Part shown: positions 7,511 to 13,145 of the stretch, piece by piece | Layout of the letters: each line of letters starts with the position of its first letter | Position numbering within the stretch: position 1 is the stretch's first letter | Assembly: GCA_002733155.1 (NCBI GenBank) | Contig: NVUO01000008.1 | Coordinates: forward strand, 110,775 to 124,198 | Length of the DNA stretch: 13,424 bases | Direction of reading: 5' to 3' | From: Sulfurimonas sp. | GTDB taxonomy: Bacteria; Campylobacterota; Campylobacteria; Campylobacterales; Sulfurimonadaceae | Translations under genes and position numbers: made by a program | Notes under the pieces: model-generated | The model's input: only the letters and a program-made list of their open reading frames with translations | Told to the model about the DNA's origin: nothing | Database searches by the model: none

Positions 7511-7539
7511 TTCATTAAATATTATTTCATATTTTTAAT
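7511..7539 (+). promoter_or_regulatory. Candidate tracrRNA promoter
   Basis: TTCATT (7511-7516) and TTTAAT (7534-7539) are 17 bases apart on the plus strand, putting the start near 7545, exactly where the anti-repeat begins. The match to consensus is modest and the region is very AT-rich. Confidence 0.3.
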
Positions 7540-7544
7540 AGTTT

Positions 7545-7635
7545 GTCCGAGTGAAAAATGAGTGGGCTATAATAAATAGCTTGCGGTTCTTGTGCAAGGC
7601 ACTGACCTCATCCTCCAAAATGACGTGTGGCTTTA
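7545..7635 (+). ncRNA. tracrRNA of the type II-C CRISPR system
   Basis: The anti-repeat at 7546-7572 matches the reverse complement of the CRISPR repeat in two perfect 9-base blocks, TCCGAGTGA (7546-7554) and GGGCTATAA (7564-7572). The middle is an asymmetric bulge (9 bases here against 6 in the repeat). This upper stem, bulge and lower stem is the usual crRNA:tracrRNA duplex. The next bases, AATAAATAGCTTGCGG (7571-7586), closely resemble the C. jejuni tracrRNA core AAATAAAGAGTTTGCGG, recalled from memory. A short stem CTTGC/GCAAG (7580-7584 with 7594-7598) follows. The RNA is needed for crRNA maturation and Cas9 loading. The 3' end is not certain: there is no T-run, but an 8-bp hairpin at 7640-7660 may stop or stabilise it. 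It lies 4 kb from the array, with two genes between. Confidence 0.85.
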
Positions 7636-7666
7636 GTAGATTCTGAATCAAGTTCAGAATGACGAA
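7634..7666 (-). repeat. Palindromic element, copy 1 (after tracrRNA)
   Basis: The perfect stem-loop ATTCTGAA-TCAAG-TTCAGAAT (7640-7660) is flanked by GTAG on the left and GACGAA on the right. Read on the minus strand it is TTCGTC, stem, CTTGA loop, stem, CTACT. This is the same plan as the copy at 13114-13145, with compensating stem changes. Same-plan hairpins with varied stems suggest a mobile interspersed palindrome family. It may double as the 3' hairpin of the tracrRNA. Confidence 0.8.
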
Positions 7667-7737
7667 AATATCACTTCAGAATGACGAAAACATTACTTCA
7701 CAATGACGAAATTATTACTTCAGAAACACTACTTCAG
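7653..7737 (+). repeat. 22-bp tandem repeat derived from the palindromic element
   Basis: Three full units of 22 bp start at 7653, 7675 and 7697, followed by a shortened unit at 7719-7732 and a final TTCAG. Each full unit has the form TTCAGAATGACGAAA plus seven bases, with few changes between units. The first unit is the right arm of the palindrome at 7640-7660 plus its flank, so the tandem array appears to have grown from that arm. It ends just before the stop codon of the small DUF1566 gene. Confidence 0.85.
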
Positions 7738-7743
7738 TTTATC

Positions 7744-8163
7744 CTACTGTCCAGCTCTAACACATCTAACATATAAAGATGCCGTCTTTAATTCGCTATG
7801 ATGATTTCCATATATAAAGTTAATATCCAAGGCACTTAATGTATCACTTTTTTTTGTAGTAGATGACCAATAATGATTAGTATTTATATTTTTAAACTTA
7901 CTGTTTATAGATGGGCTAGATAAGGTAAAGTCAACTAATGAAGTTAATTCTGTGATATTTGCTAAACGCCAATCGCTAAAACTACCAAGGCTCAATGATT
8001 CACAATAACTGATAGAACTACTCCATGTCATTGCCGCAGTAGTAGCATTATCTTGCCAAATTAAGTTTGTAGTAGTATCTACTATTATCTCTTTTGCATC
8101 ATCCCTTATGTAATCCGCTTGAAGCAAGTTAAATATTATCGCTATTATAAAAATAATTTTCAT
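7744..8163 (-). CDS. Small exported DUF1566 (Lcl_C) domain protein
   Basis: A 139-residue protein with a short signal peptide (about 1-16, MKIIFIIAIIFNLLQA) and one DUF1566 domain filling the rest. Domain landmarks are NLIWQDN (33-39), YCESLSLGSFSDWRL, the PSINSKF segment, HYWSST and the closing YVRCVRAG. Two cysteines could form a disulfide. DUF1566 has a C-type-lectin-like fold and occurs in secreted and surface proteins; the ligand is unknown. It follows the large lipoprotein gene by 27 bp, with AAGGAT 7 bases before its ATG, so the two are likely co-transcribed. Its domain resembles the C-terminal domain of that larger protein (IWQ, WR..N..EL, PSIN, YWSST, RCVR), which points to duplication. 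Function beyond export is unknown. Confidence 0.85.
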   Translation of the reverse strand: MKIIFIIAIIFNLLQADYIRDDAKEIIVDTTTNLIWQDNATTAAMTWSSSISYCESLSLGSFSDWRLANITELTSLVDFTLSSPSINSKFKNINTNHYWSSTTKKSDTLSALDINFIYGNHHSELKTASLYVRCVRAGQ

Positions 8164-8190
8164 TAAACTATCCTTTTTATATTGTTCATT

Positions 8191-11100
8191 TTATAGCCCA
8201 GTTCTAACACATCTGATACTAACTGTACTTGTCTTTGGTATAAAAGATAAGACACTCTCATCAAATATTACAGTAAAAGCATTTGCAGTATTACTTACAA
8301 AAACAGTAGAACTCCAATAATGATACGATTCTGTACTTGTAAAGATTGAATTTATTGAAGGATTAGTTCTATTATAGTCCGATAAACTACTTAATTCTTC
8401 TATATTTGGTACCCTCCAAGAGCTAGATCCACCTAAAGTCAGTCCTGAGCAGTACGTAGACGCATCCGCCCATGTCTTAGTTGTATTATCATCTTCTTTT
8501 TGCCAAATAAGTCCAGTCACATTATCGGTTATTGTATTATTGGCATTATCCGTATATGACCTAGTTTTACCTTTTTCATAATATCCATCATCCCTATCAC
8601 TTGAACTATTGTTTGGATAAGATATAGTTAACTCCGTTTTAAGCAATACTCTAAACTTCTGAGCTTGTGTAGTATTGGCATCATAAATACTAGGATTTCC
8701 AAAAGTATCCCTTAAGATACCAGTAGCTATTGATATATTTGTATCATTTATCAATAAGGCGGTTGAAGCACTGTCTAAGGAGATAATATGTTGATGGAAT
8801 ATAGTGTCGTTATAGTCACTTGCTGACGCCGAACCAATAAACCCAGTACCAGCCAATGTATAATTTGCACTCATATTTGTATCTATTGAACTAGACTTTA
8901 TAGTCTGATCAAAATATATATATAACTTATCATCAGCAACTGAGGAGGTCGCATTATTATCATAAACTGCTGATTTTATAAAAAAAGTAGCTGTATCTAA
9001 AATATCTAAAATTGATATATTAAAACCTACACTTGAGGAATTTCCTGCTAAATTTGTTGCTATAGCTGTAAGGTTATAGTCTTTAGTAGTCTCATAATCC
9101 AATGATGCTCCAGCTTTAACACTAACTACACCAGCTGTTGAAACATCAAAGTTTCCATTTCCTGTTCCGCTTAAAGTTATTACCGTAATATTACTATCAC
9201 CTGCACTTGTAATAGTTATAGTACCAACTAAGTTACCAGTAGTAGCATTTTCATCAACTGATCCGCTTGACTTAACTAAACTTGCCACCTCTACAATATT
9301 TAAAACTGATATAGTTACACTTACACTAGCAGAATTTCCTTCTGCATTTGTTGCCAATGCTGTAAGATTATATGTTTGAGTTGTTTCATAATCTAATGAT
9401 GCACCTGATTTAACAGTAATAGCTCCAGCACTTGATACTTCAAAATTTCCACTTCCAGTCCCACTTAAAGTTATTGCCGTAATATTGCTATCGCCTACAC
9501 TTGTGATAGAAATACTCCCAACTGAACTACCTGTAGCTGCCCCTTCAGATATGGCTCCAGTTGAAGCAGATAAAACTGCAACATTGCCCAAGACATTTAC
9601 AACTGATATAGTCACAGTTACACTATTTGAACTTCCTTCTGCATTTACTGCTATAGCACTTAAGTTATAAGTCTTTGTTGTATTATAGTTTAGGGATGCA
9701 CCTGCTTTAACACTAATAACTCCAGCTATTGATACTTCAAAGTTTTCATTACCAGTCCCACTTAAAGTTATGGATGTAATTGCACTATTTCCACTATTGC
9801 TAATAGTTATATTACCAACTACACCACCAGTACTTGCATCTTCTAGAACTGAAGCTGTTGAGTTTGCTAAAGCTAAAACTTCTACAATATTTGATACAGA
9901 TATACTTACGGTTACACTATTTGAATTTCCAGCTGAATTTGTAGCTATAGCTGTAAGTGTATAACTTTGATTTGTTTCATAATCTAATGATGCACCTGCT
10001 TTTACAGTAATAACTCCAGACGTAGATACTTCAAAGTTTTCATTACCAGTCCCGCTTAGAGTTATTGATGTGATAACACTATTTCCGCTACTACTAATAG
10101 TCATATTACCAACTACATCACCAGTACTTGCATCTTCTGAAACGCTAGCTGTTGAGTTAGCTAAAGTTGGAACAACAGAAACAGAAACAGAGGTAGCAAT
10201 AACTGATATAACTAGATTTACACTTGATGAGTTACCTGATGAACTTGTTGCAATAGCTGTTAAATTGTAAGTTGCTGTAGTATTAGAATCAAATACAGCC
10301 CCAACCTTAACAGATACTGCCCCCAATACTGAAACTTCAAAGTTCTCATTTCCTGTTCCGCTTAGTGTTATAGCAGTTATCATACTGCTTCCCGAACTTG
10401 TTATATTTAAGTTTCCTATAGGTGTCCCAGCTATTGCATTTTCAGCTACAGAAATGTTTGCATCTTCTAAAACAGGGACAATAGCTGTAGTACTAGCTGT
10501 AACTTTTATGCTATCTATGGAACTATTTGTATATCCATCATTTACTATGAGCTCTATAATATAAATTCCATCTATATCAGCTGTAAAACTTGGCTGAAAT
10601 GATGAAGTATCTGAAAGCGTAGCTACACTAGCATTAGGTTTAGTTTTTATCTCCCATAGATAACTTAGGGCATTTGAATCTGCATCTGAACTAGCTAAAC
10701 CATTTAAACTTACAGTAGAAGATATTGCAACAATTAAATCAGCACCTGAATCTGCAATAGGTATATTATTTATATCAGATGGTATACTAGCCCCAACAGA
10801 TAAAATCGCAGTATTCATTGCAATTTGCGCAATAGATGGACTTACTAATGTTATACCTAAGGATGTCTCTACATCTGTATCAAAGGATGCACTACTAAAG
10901 TTTATATCACTTAATATTTTATTTTCTAAACTAGTATTTATCTCAATAACATTTGTATTACTATTTGTATTTAACGACTGAAGCAGTCTTGCAAAATTAA
11001 GGGCAGCTGCATTATCATTTGGGAAAATACTATATGGAGTAATTGGAAGTGTTTGAGCAGATACACTAGCCCCCATAAGGATGTTATTTAAATAAAATGA

Positions 11101-11307
11101 TACATTATCACCAACATTACATGTATACTCGCCATTTATATTTGTAGTACCTGCCTCACCTGATGAACAGGTATATTTTAAACCTTGTACCTTCTCATCT
11201 ATAAACTCCCCTGTTACAGTTTTAGCAGTAGCACTACTACTATTATTACTACCACAAGCTGTAAAAAACAATAATGTTATTGTTACTAGTAAATATTTAA
11301 TATTCAA
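8191..11307 (-). CDS. Large lipoprotein with PKD-like, five cadherin-like repeats and C-terminal DUF1566
   Basis: A 1038-residue surface protein. Residues 1-18 are a lipoprotein signal with lipobox FTAC (Cys18), so it should be lipid-anchored. Domains in order: an N-terminal region with four cysteines (43-160), a PKD-like domain (182-272, SDADSNALSYLWEI), five cadherin-like repeats (about 279-372, 380-473, 479-570, 577-668, 676-768), an Ig-like linker (773-890) and a DUF1566 domain (908-1036). Each cadherin-like repeat carries ITLSGTGxxNF(E/D)VS and most carry VKAGASLDYET, a cadherin-type LDYE motif. The start is TTG at 11307; an in-frame stop just upstream and the signal peptide fix it. The ribosome site is weak (ATGGAT). 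Likely an adhesin or ligand-binding protein; the ligand is unknown. It lies between the CRISPR array and the tracrRNA. Confidence 0.87.
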   Translation of the reverse strand: MNIKYLLVTITLLFFTACGSNNSSSATAKTVTGEFIDEKVQGLKYTCSSGEAGTTNINGEYTCNVGDNVSFYLNNILMGASVSAQTLPITPYSIFPNDNAAALNFARLLQSLNTNSNTNVIEINTSLENKILSDINFSSASFDTDVETSLGITLVSPSIAQIAMNTAILSVGASIPSDINNIPIADSGADLIVAISSTVSLNGLASSDADSNALSYLWEIKTKPNASVATLSDTSSFQPSFTADIDGIYIIELIVNDGYTNSSIDSIKVTASTTAIVPVLEDANISVAENAIAGTPIGNLNITSSGSSMITAITLSGTGNENFEVSVLGAVSVKVGAVFDSNTTATYNLTAIATSSSGNSSSVNLVISVIATSVSVSVVPTLANSTASVSEDASTGDVVGNMTISSSGNSVITSITLSGTGNENFEVSTSGVITVKAGASLDYETNQSYTLTAIATNSAGNSNSVTVSISVSNIVEVLALANSTASVLEDASTGGVVGNITISNSGNSAITSITLSGTGNENFEVSIAGVISVKAGASLNYNTTKTYNLSAIAVNAEGSSNSVTVTISVVNVLGNVAVLSASTGAISEGAATGSSVGSISITSVGDSNITAITLSGTGSGNFEVSSAGAITVKSGASLDYETTQTYNLTALATNAEGNSASVSVTISVLNIVEVASLVKSSGSVDENATTGNLVGTITITSAGDSNITVITLSGTGNGNFDVSTAGVVSVKAGASLDYETTKDYNLTAIATNLAGNSSSVGFNISILDILDTATFFIKSAVYDNNATSSVADDKLYIYFDQTIKSSSIDTNMSANYTLAGTGFIGSASASDYNDTIFHQHIISLDSASTALLINDTNISIATGILRDTFGNPSIYDANTTQAQKFRVLLKTELTISYPNNSSSDRDDGYYEKGKTRSYTDNANNTITDNVTGLIWQKEDDNTTKTWADASTYCSGLTLGGSSSWRVPNIEELSSLSDYNRTNPSINSIFTSTESYHYWSSTVFVSNTANAFTVIFDESVLSFIPKTSTVSIRCVRTGL
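9004..10473 (-). repeat. Five tandem cadherin-like coding repeats, about 90-100 codons each
   Basis: Repeats 2 to 5 are the most alike: ITLSGTGNENFEVS recurs exactly in repeats 1, 2 and 3, and VKAGASLDYET in 2 and 5. Repeat 1 is the most divergent. Such similar in-frame units can expand or contract by recombination, changing the length of the surface stalk, and can also collapse in short-read assembly. Confidence 0.85.
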
Positions 11308-11353
11308 TGTTTATCCATATTTTTTTGTAATTTTTTTTTGTATTATTTCTGTG

Positions 11354-11382
11354 ATTATACTATCGGCAGAATCTGCTATATA
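11354..11382 (-). promoter_or_regulatory. Candidate promoter of the lipoprotein-DUF1566 operon
   Basis: A perfect TATAAT on the minus strand at 11354-11359 lies about 45 bases before the TTG start. The -35 position (11377-11382, TATATA) is weak. A perfect 11-base palindrome GCAGAATCTGC (11366-11376) fills part of the -35/-10 spacer, where a regulator could bind. The gene pair at 8191 and 7744 would share this promoter. Confidence 0.45.
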
Positions 11383-11530
11383 TATAATTATTTAGAATTA
11401 AAATGAAAATATGTAATATATTTAAGTGTACCTATACGATTACTCGCATAGGACAAAGTAAGATAAAGCGAAGCTATGACAAAAGTTGGCTTTTCGAATC
11501 TAGAAATTTAAAGTCGACACTAGTCTTGAG

Positions 11531-11547
11531 GTAGATTCTAAATCAAG
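11531..11547 (-). repeat. Palindromic element, copy 2 (half, abutting the array)
   Basis: GTAGATTCTAAATCAAG matches 16 of 17 bases of 7636-7652 (GTAGATTCTGAATCAAG), in the same orientation. The other arm of the palindrome is missing. Only four bases (GCAG) separate it from the first CRISPR repeat. It is a truncated copy of the element next to the tracrRNA. Confidence 0.65.
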
Positions 11548-11551
11548 GCAG

Positions 11552-11718
11552 GTTATAGCCCCCTTTCTCACTCGGATGTGCTATACTCTAATAAGCTTTT
11601 TAACTTATCTAGTTGAGTTATAGCCCCCTTTCTCACTCGGATGTGCTATACTTTAAGCCTCTTGGCTAACTATAAAAAGTTAGTTATAGCCCCCTTTCTC
11701 ACTCGGATGTGCTATACT
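11552..11718 (+). CRISPR. Type II-C CRISPR array, 3 repeats and 2 spacers
   Basis: Three identical 36-bp repeats lie at 11552-11587, 11617-11652 and 11683-11718. They begin GTTATAGCCCCCTTTCTCAC and end TGTGCTATACT. Spacers are 29 bp (11588-11616) and 30 bp (11653-11682). The repeat resembles the Neisseria meningitidis one (same CCCTTTCTCA core). Its last nine bases, TGCTATACT, form an extended -10 promoter (TGnTATAAT type), the feature that lets II-C arrays start each crRNA inside the preceding spacer. The direction of the repeat and of the tracrRNA match indicate plus-strand transcription, towards the end of cas2. The third repeat would drive a short non-crRNA transcript. The array is very short, pointing to low recent acquisition or to loss. 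Confidence 0.97.
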
Positions 11719-11890
11719 TCAAGCTTCTAGACCCATCTCATGGGTGGGTTTACAGCTGATTATTTTTTTTAAAATATCTCTAAAAGACTCAATAACAAAC
11801 AAGATTAAGTATTTTTTTATACCTATTTCTCTTCTTATTTAAAATATTCTTATTGATTTGAAGAATATTTTGTTTCATTTTTACCCAATT
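11719..11890. other. Intergenic region between array and cas2
   Basis: After the last repeat comes a 6-bp hairpin ACCCAT-CTC-ATGGGT (11731-11745) followed 17 bases later by a run of T (from about 11763). It may end plus-strand array transcripts, although the T-run is not adjacent to the stem. The rest is AT-rich with no coding frame, apart from the inverted repeat listed separately. Confidence 0.45.
11841..11871 (-). terminator. Candidate terminator of the cas operon
   Basis: A perfect 11-bp inverted repeat AAAATATTCTT / AAGAATATTTT with a 9-base loop, starting 20 bp beyond the cas2 stop. The stem is AT-only in its outer part, with A/T-rich flanks on both sides. It lies between convergent transcripts (cas genes leftward, array rightward) and could serve both. 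The low GC content of the stem makes strength uncertain. Confidence 0.5.
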
Positions 11891-12214
11891 TTAAAATAAT
11901 AAAAGTTGTTTTTTCTCTAACTTTTCTTCCTCTTTTTTTACACCAACGAGTGTTTCCATTTTTGAGTATTGTAAATCTGTAATTGAGAGCATCCGGATAT
12001 GACCTTTTGATGGAAGATGCTCTTTTACTCTTTTTTTATGAGTATCTACACTATCATCTCCCTTACAAATTCTGCTATAAACTGAGAACTGCATCATTAT
12101 AAAACCATCTTTTAGTAAAAATCTTCTAAAATCTGTATATTTTTTTCGCTCTTTTTTTGTTTTTGTAGGTAGGTCAAAAAATACAAAAATCCACATAAAC
12201 TTAGACTCACTCAT
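11891..12214 (-). CDS. cas2: CRISPR-associated protein Cas2 (type II)
   Basis: Cas2 forms the central dimer of the Cas1-Cas2 spacer integrase and measures the prespacer. The protein is 107 residues, normal for type II. The ferredoxin-like fold opens with MWIFVFFDLPT, carrying the conserved Asp14 at the end of the first strand. FRRFLLKDGFIMMQFSVYSRIC (29-50) is the typical second block, and GHIRMLSITDLQYSKM (71-86) the third. The C-terminus is lysine-rich (EEEKLEKKQLLLF). It overlaps cas1 by 4 bp (ATGA), so the two are translationally coupled. The convergent CRISPR array ends 172 bp away. Confidence 0.96.
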   Translation of the reverse strand: MSESKFMWIFVFFDLPTKTKKERKKYTDFRRFLLKDGFIMMQFSVYSRICKGDDSVDTHKKRVKEHLPSKGHIRMLSITDLQYSKMETLVGVKKEEEKLEKKQLLLF

Positions 12215-13104
12215 AATACTAATGGCAACTTTAAACTGCCAACATCATTTAACTTCATTGATTTTACAAATGAATGAGCCATAATGTCACAAACATTTAA
12301 AACAGTTATATTTTCATCATTTAATCTCATCTGCATAACTAAAACATTTAAGAGTGCTGATTTTACACCAACCCCCATGTGAACATCAAGTTCATCTTCA
12401 ATCTCTAATTTTTTAACTACCATATCAACCATTGGTCGCAATGGTTCTATCATATCATCAGCTAAGTTATAAGCGTTTAAATCCGAGTTATGAAAAACTC
12501 CAAAAGTTGGTAAAAGTCCGTAAGAAACAAGTGAACGAGCAATTGCACCACGGACTATTGCATATCCATAATTTAGTGCAATATTACGTGGGTCTACTTT
12601 TTTTTGGTCTCTTGTAAAATCATCAAATAGTAAACCCCAATATTTCCTAGCGGCAAGAGCCTCTAAGTTTTCACTATCTCCAGATTTTACCTTATCAACT
12701 AAAACTTTTACTTGAAAGTTGTCTTTTTCAAAGTACTCTAAAAGTTGTGCTTGATTTGAAATTTTTTGATTAATTATTTGTTGCCATATTTGTTTTTTAA
12801 GTGGGAGTTTCATATCTCTTTGAATATGAGAAATTTGAGAAAATCTTGAGTGTTGATGAAAAGGGGCAAAACAACCATTTGGCATGTGATAATTATCACA
12901 TGTAAATAATGCTATATTTTTCTCTGCACACTCACTTAGAAATGCTGTAGTTATGCTTGATTGATTATTTTCCAAAACTATAACTGTTATATCTTCGAGT
13001 GGAACAGTAATCTTCTCTTCATCTTTAGGCTCATAAATAAGCTGTTTATCTTTCATACTAAGTTTACAAGGCTTAGTAACTAAAATTGTCCGCCATGCAC
13101 TCAT
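12211..13104 (-). CDS. cas1: CRISPR-associated integrase Cas1 (type II)
   Basis: Cas1 is the metal-dependent integrase that inserts new spacers. The type II signature opening SAWRTILVTKPCKLS is present. Counting from the ATG, the catalytic glutamate is Glu148 (SENLEALAARKYW), the histidine His205 (GVFHNSDLNAYNLADD), and the acidic pair Asp217/Glu220 (DDMIEPLRP). The whole active site is intact. I place the start at the ATG at 13104, not the GTG six bases upstream at 13110, because AAGGAG lies 5 bases before the ATG and would overlap a GTG start. This gives 297 residues, a normal length. It is separated from the cas9 stop by 36 bp filled mainly by a palindromic element, and overlaps cas2 by 4 bp. 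Confidence 0.98.
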   Translation of the reverse strand: MSAWRTILVTKPCKLSMKDKQLIYEPKDEEKITVPLEDITVIVLENNQSSITTAFLSECAEKNIALFTCDNYHMPNGCFAPFHQHSRFSQISHIQRDMKLPLKKQIWQQIINQKISNQAQLLEYFEKDNFQVKVLVDKVKSGDSENLEALAARKYWGLLFDDFTRDQKKVDPRNIALNYGYAIVRGAIARSLVSYGLLPTFGVFHNSDLNAYNLADDMIEPLRPMVDMVVKKLEIEDELDVHMGVGVKSALLNVLVMQMRLNDENITVLNVCDIMAHSFVKSMKLNDVGSLKLPLVL

Positions 13105-13113
13105 ATACACTCC
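13105..13113 (-). promoter_or_regulatory. Ribosome binding site that decides the cas1 start
   Basis: On the minus strand GGAG, extended to AAGGAG on its upstream side (bases 13112-13115), is followed by TGTAT and the ATG. The left part of this site (GACGAA) belongs to the palindromic element and GGAG to the native sequence, so the element ends inside the ribosome binding site. Confidence 0.6.
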
Positions 13114-13145
13114 TTCGTCATTCCGTACTTGATACGGAATCTACT
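13114..13145 (+). repeat. Palindromic element, copy 3 (cas9-cas1 junction)
   Basis: TTCGTC, then the perfect stem-loop ATTCCGTA-CTTGA-TACGGAAT (13120-13140), then CTACTT. The flanks, loop and geometry (8-bp stem, 5-base loop) are the same as in copy 1 at 7634-7666, while three stem positions on each arm differ in a paired way. The CTA at 13141-13143 is the cas9 stop codon (TAG) on the minus strand. The hairpin lies in the cas9-cas1 mRNA and could affect expression of cas1 and cas2. Confidence 0.82.

Larger units (their letters stand above)
11308..11551. other. Intergenic region between the lipoprotein gene and the CRISPR array
   Basis: The left part holds the minus-strand lipoprotein promoter. 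A bulged inverted repeat TGTACCTAT / ATAGGACA lies at 11427-11455. A short AAAAG-TTGG-CTTTT hairpin is at about 11482-11495. A half copy of the palindromic element ends 4 bp before the first repeat. I compared it by eye with the repeat on both strands and found no second anti-repeat. I see no coding frame here. Confidence 0.6.

Noticed and set aside
7350..7538. Plus-strand 62-codon hydrophobic frame opposite the arginine-rich ORF
   Set aside because: Its hydrophobic leucine-rich sequence is the complement of the arginine/serine-rich stretch, with no start signal seen. It also runs into the tracrRNA promoter region.
7546..7572. Could be a degenerate, isolated CRISPR repeat on the minus strand rather than a tracrRNA anti-repeat
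   Set aside because: The two outer 9-base blocks are perfect while the middle differs in length, which is the pattern of a bulged duplex and not of random decay. The promoter-bearing end of the repeat is absent, and a tracrRNA-like core follows.
9485..10270. Plus-strand open frames antisense to the cadherin-like repeats
   Set aside because: They recur at the repeat period and encode low-complexity mirror sequence; they are shadows of the repeated minus-strand gene.
7744..11307. A complete diversity-generating retroelement
   Set aside because: DUF1566 targets are present but no reverse transcriptase, template repeat or accessory gene was seen in the window.
11427..11495. Inverted repeat TGTACCTAT / ATAGGACA and a small AAAAG/CTTTT hairpin as a second tracrRNA or a leader element
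   Set aside because: Neither matches the repeat or its complement, and the stems are short or bulged. Kept only as a note in the intergenic entry.
11588..11730. Both spacers and the post-array segment have AAGC followed by C/T and T within their first 10 bases
   Set aside because: The shared part is only about six bases at slightly different offsets in AT-rich DNA; this can be chance or a weak start-site preference. Too little to claim.
11731..11745. Segment after repeat 3 as a third spacer with a lost fourth repeat
   Set aside because: No repeat-like sequence follows within 80 bases; the segment holds a hairpin and then a T-run, more like an array end.
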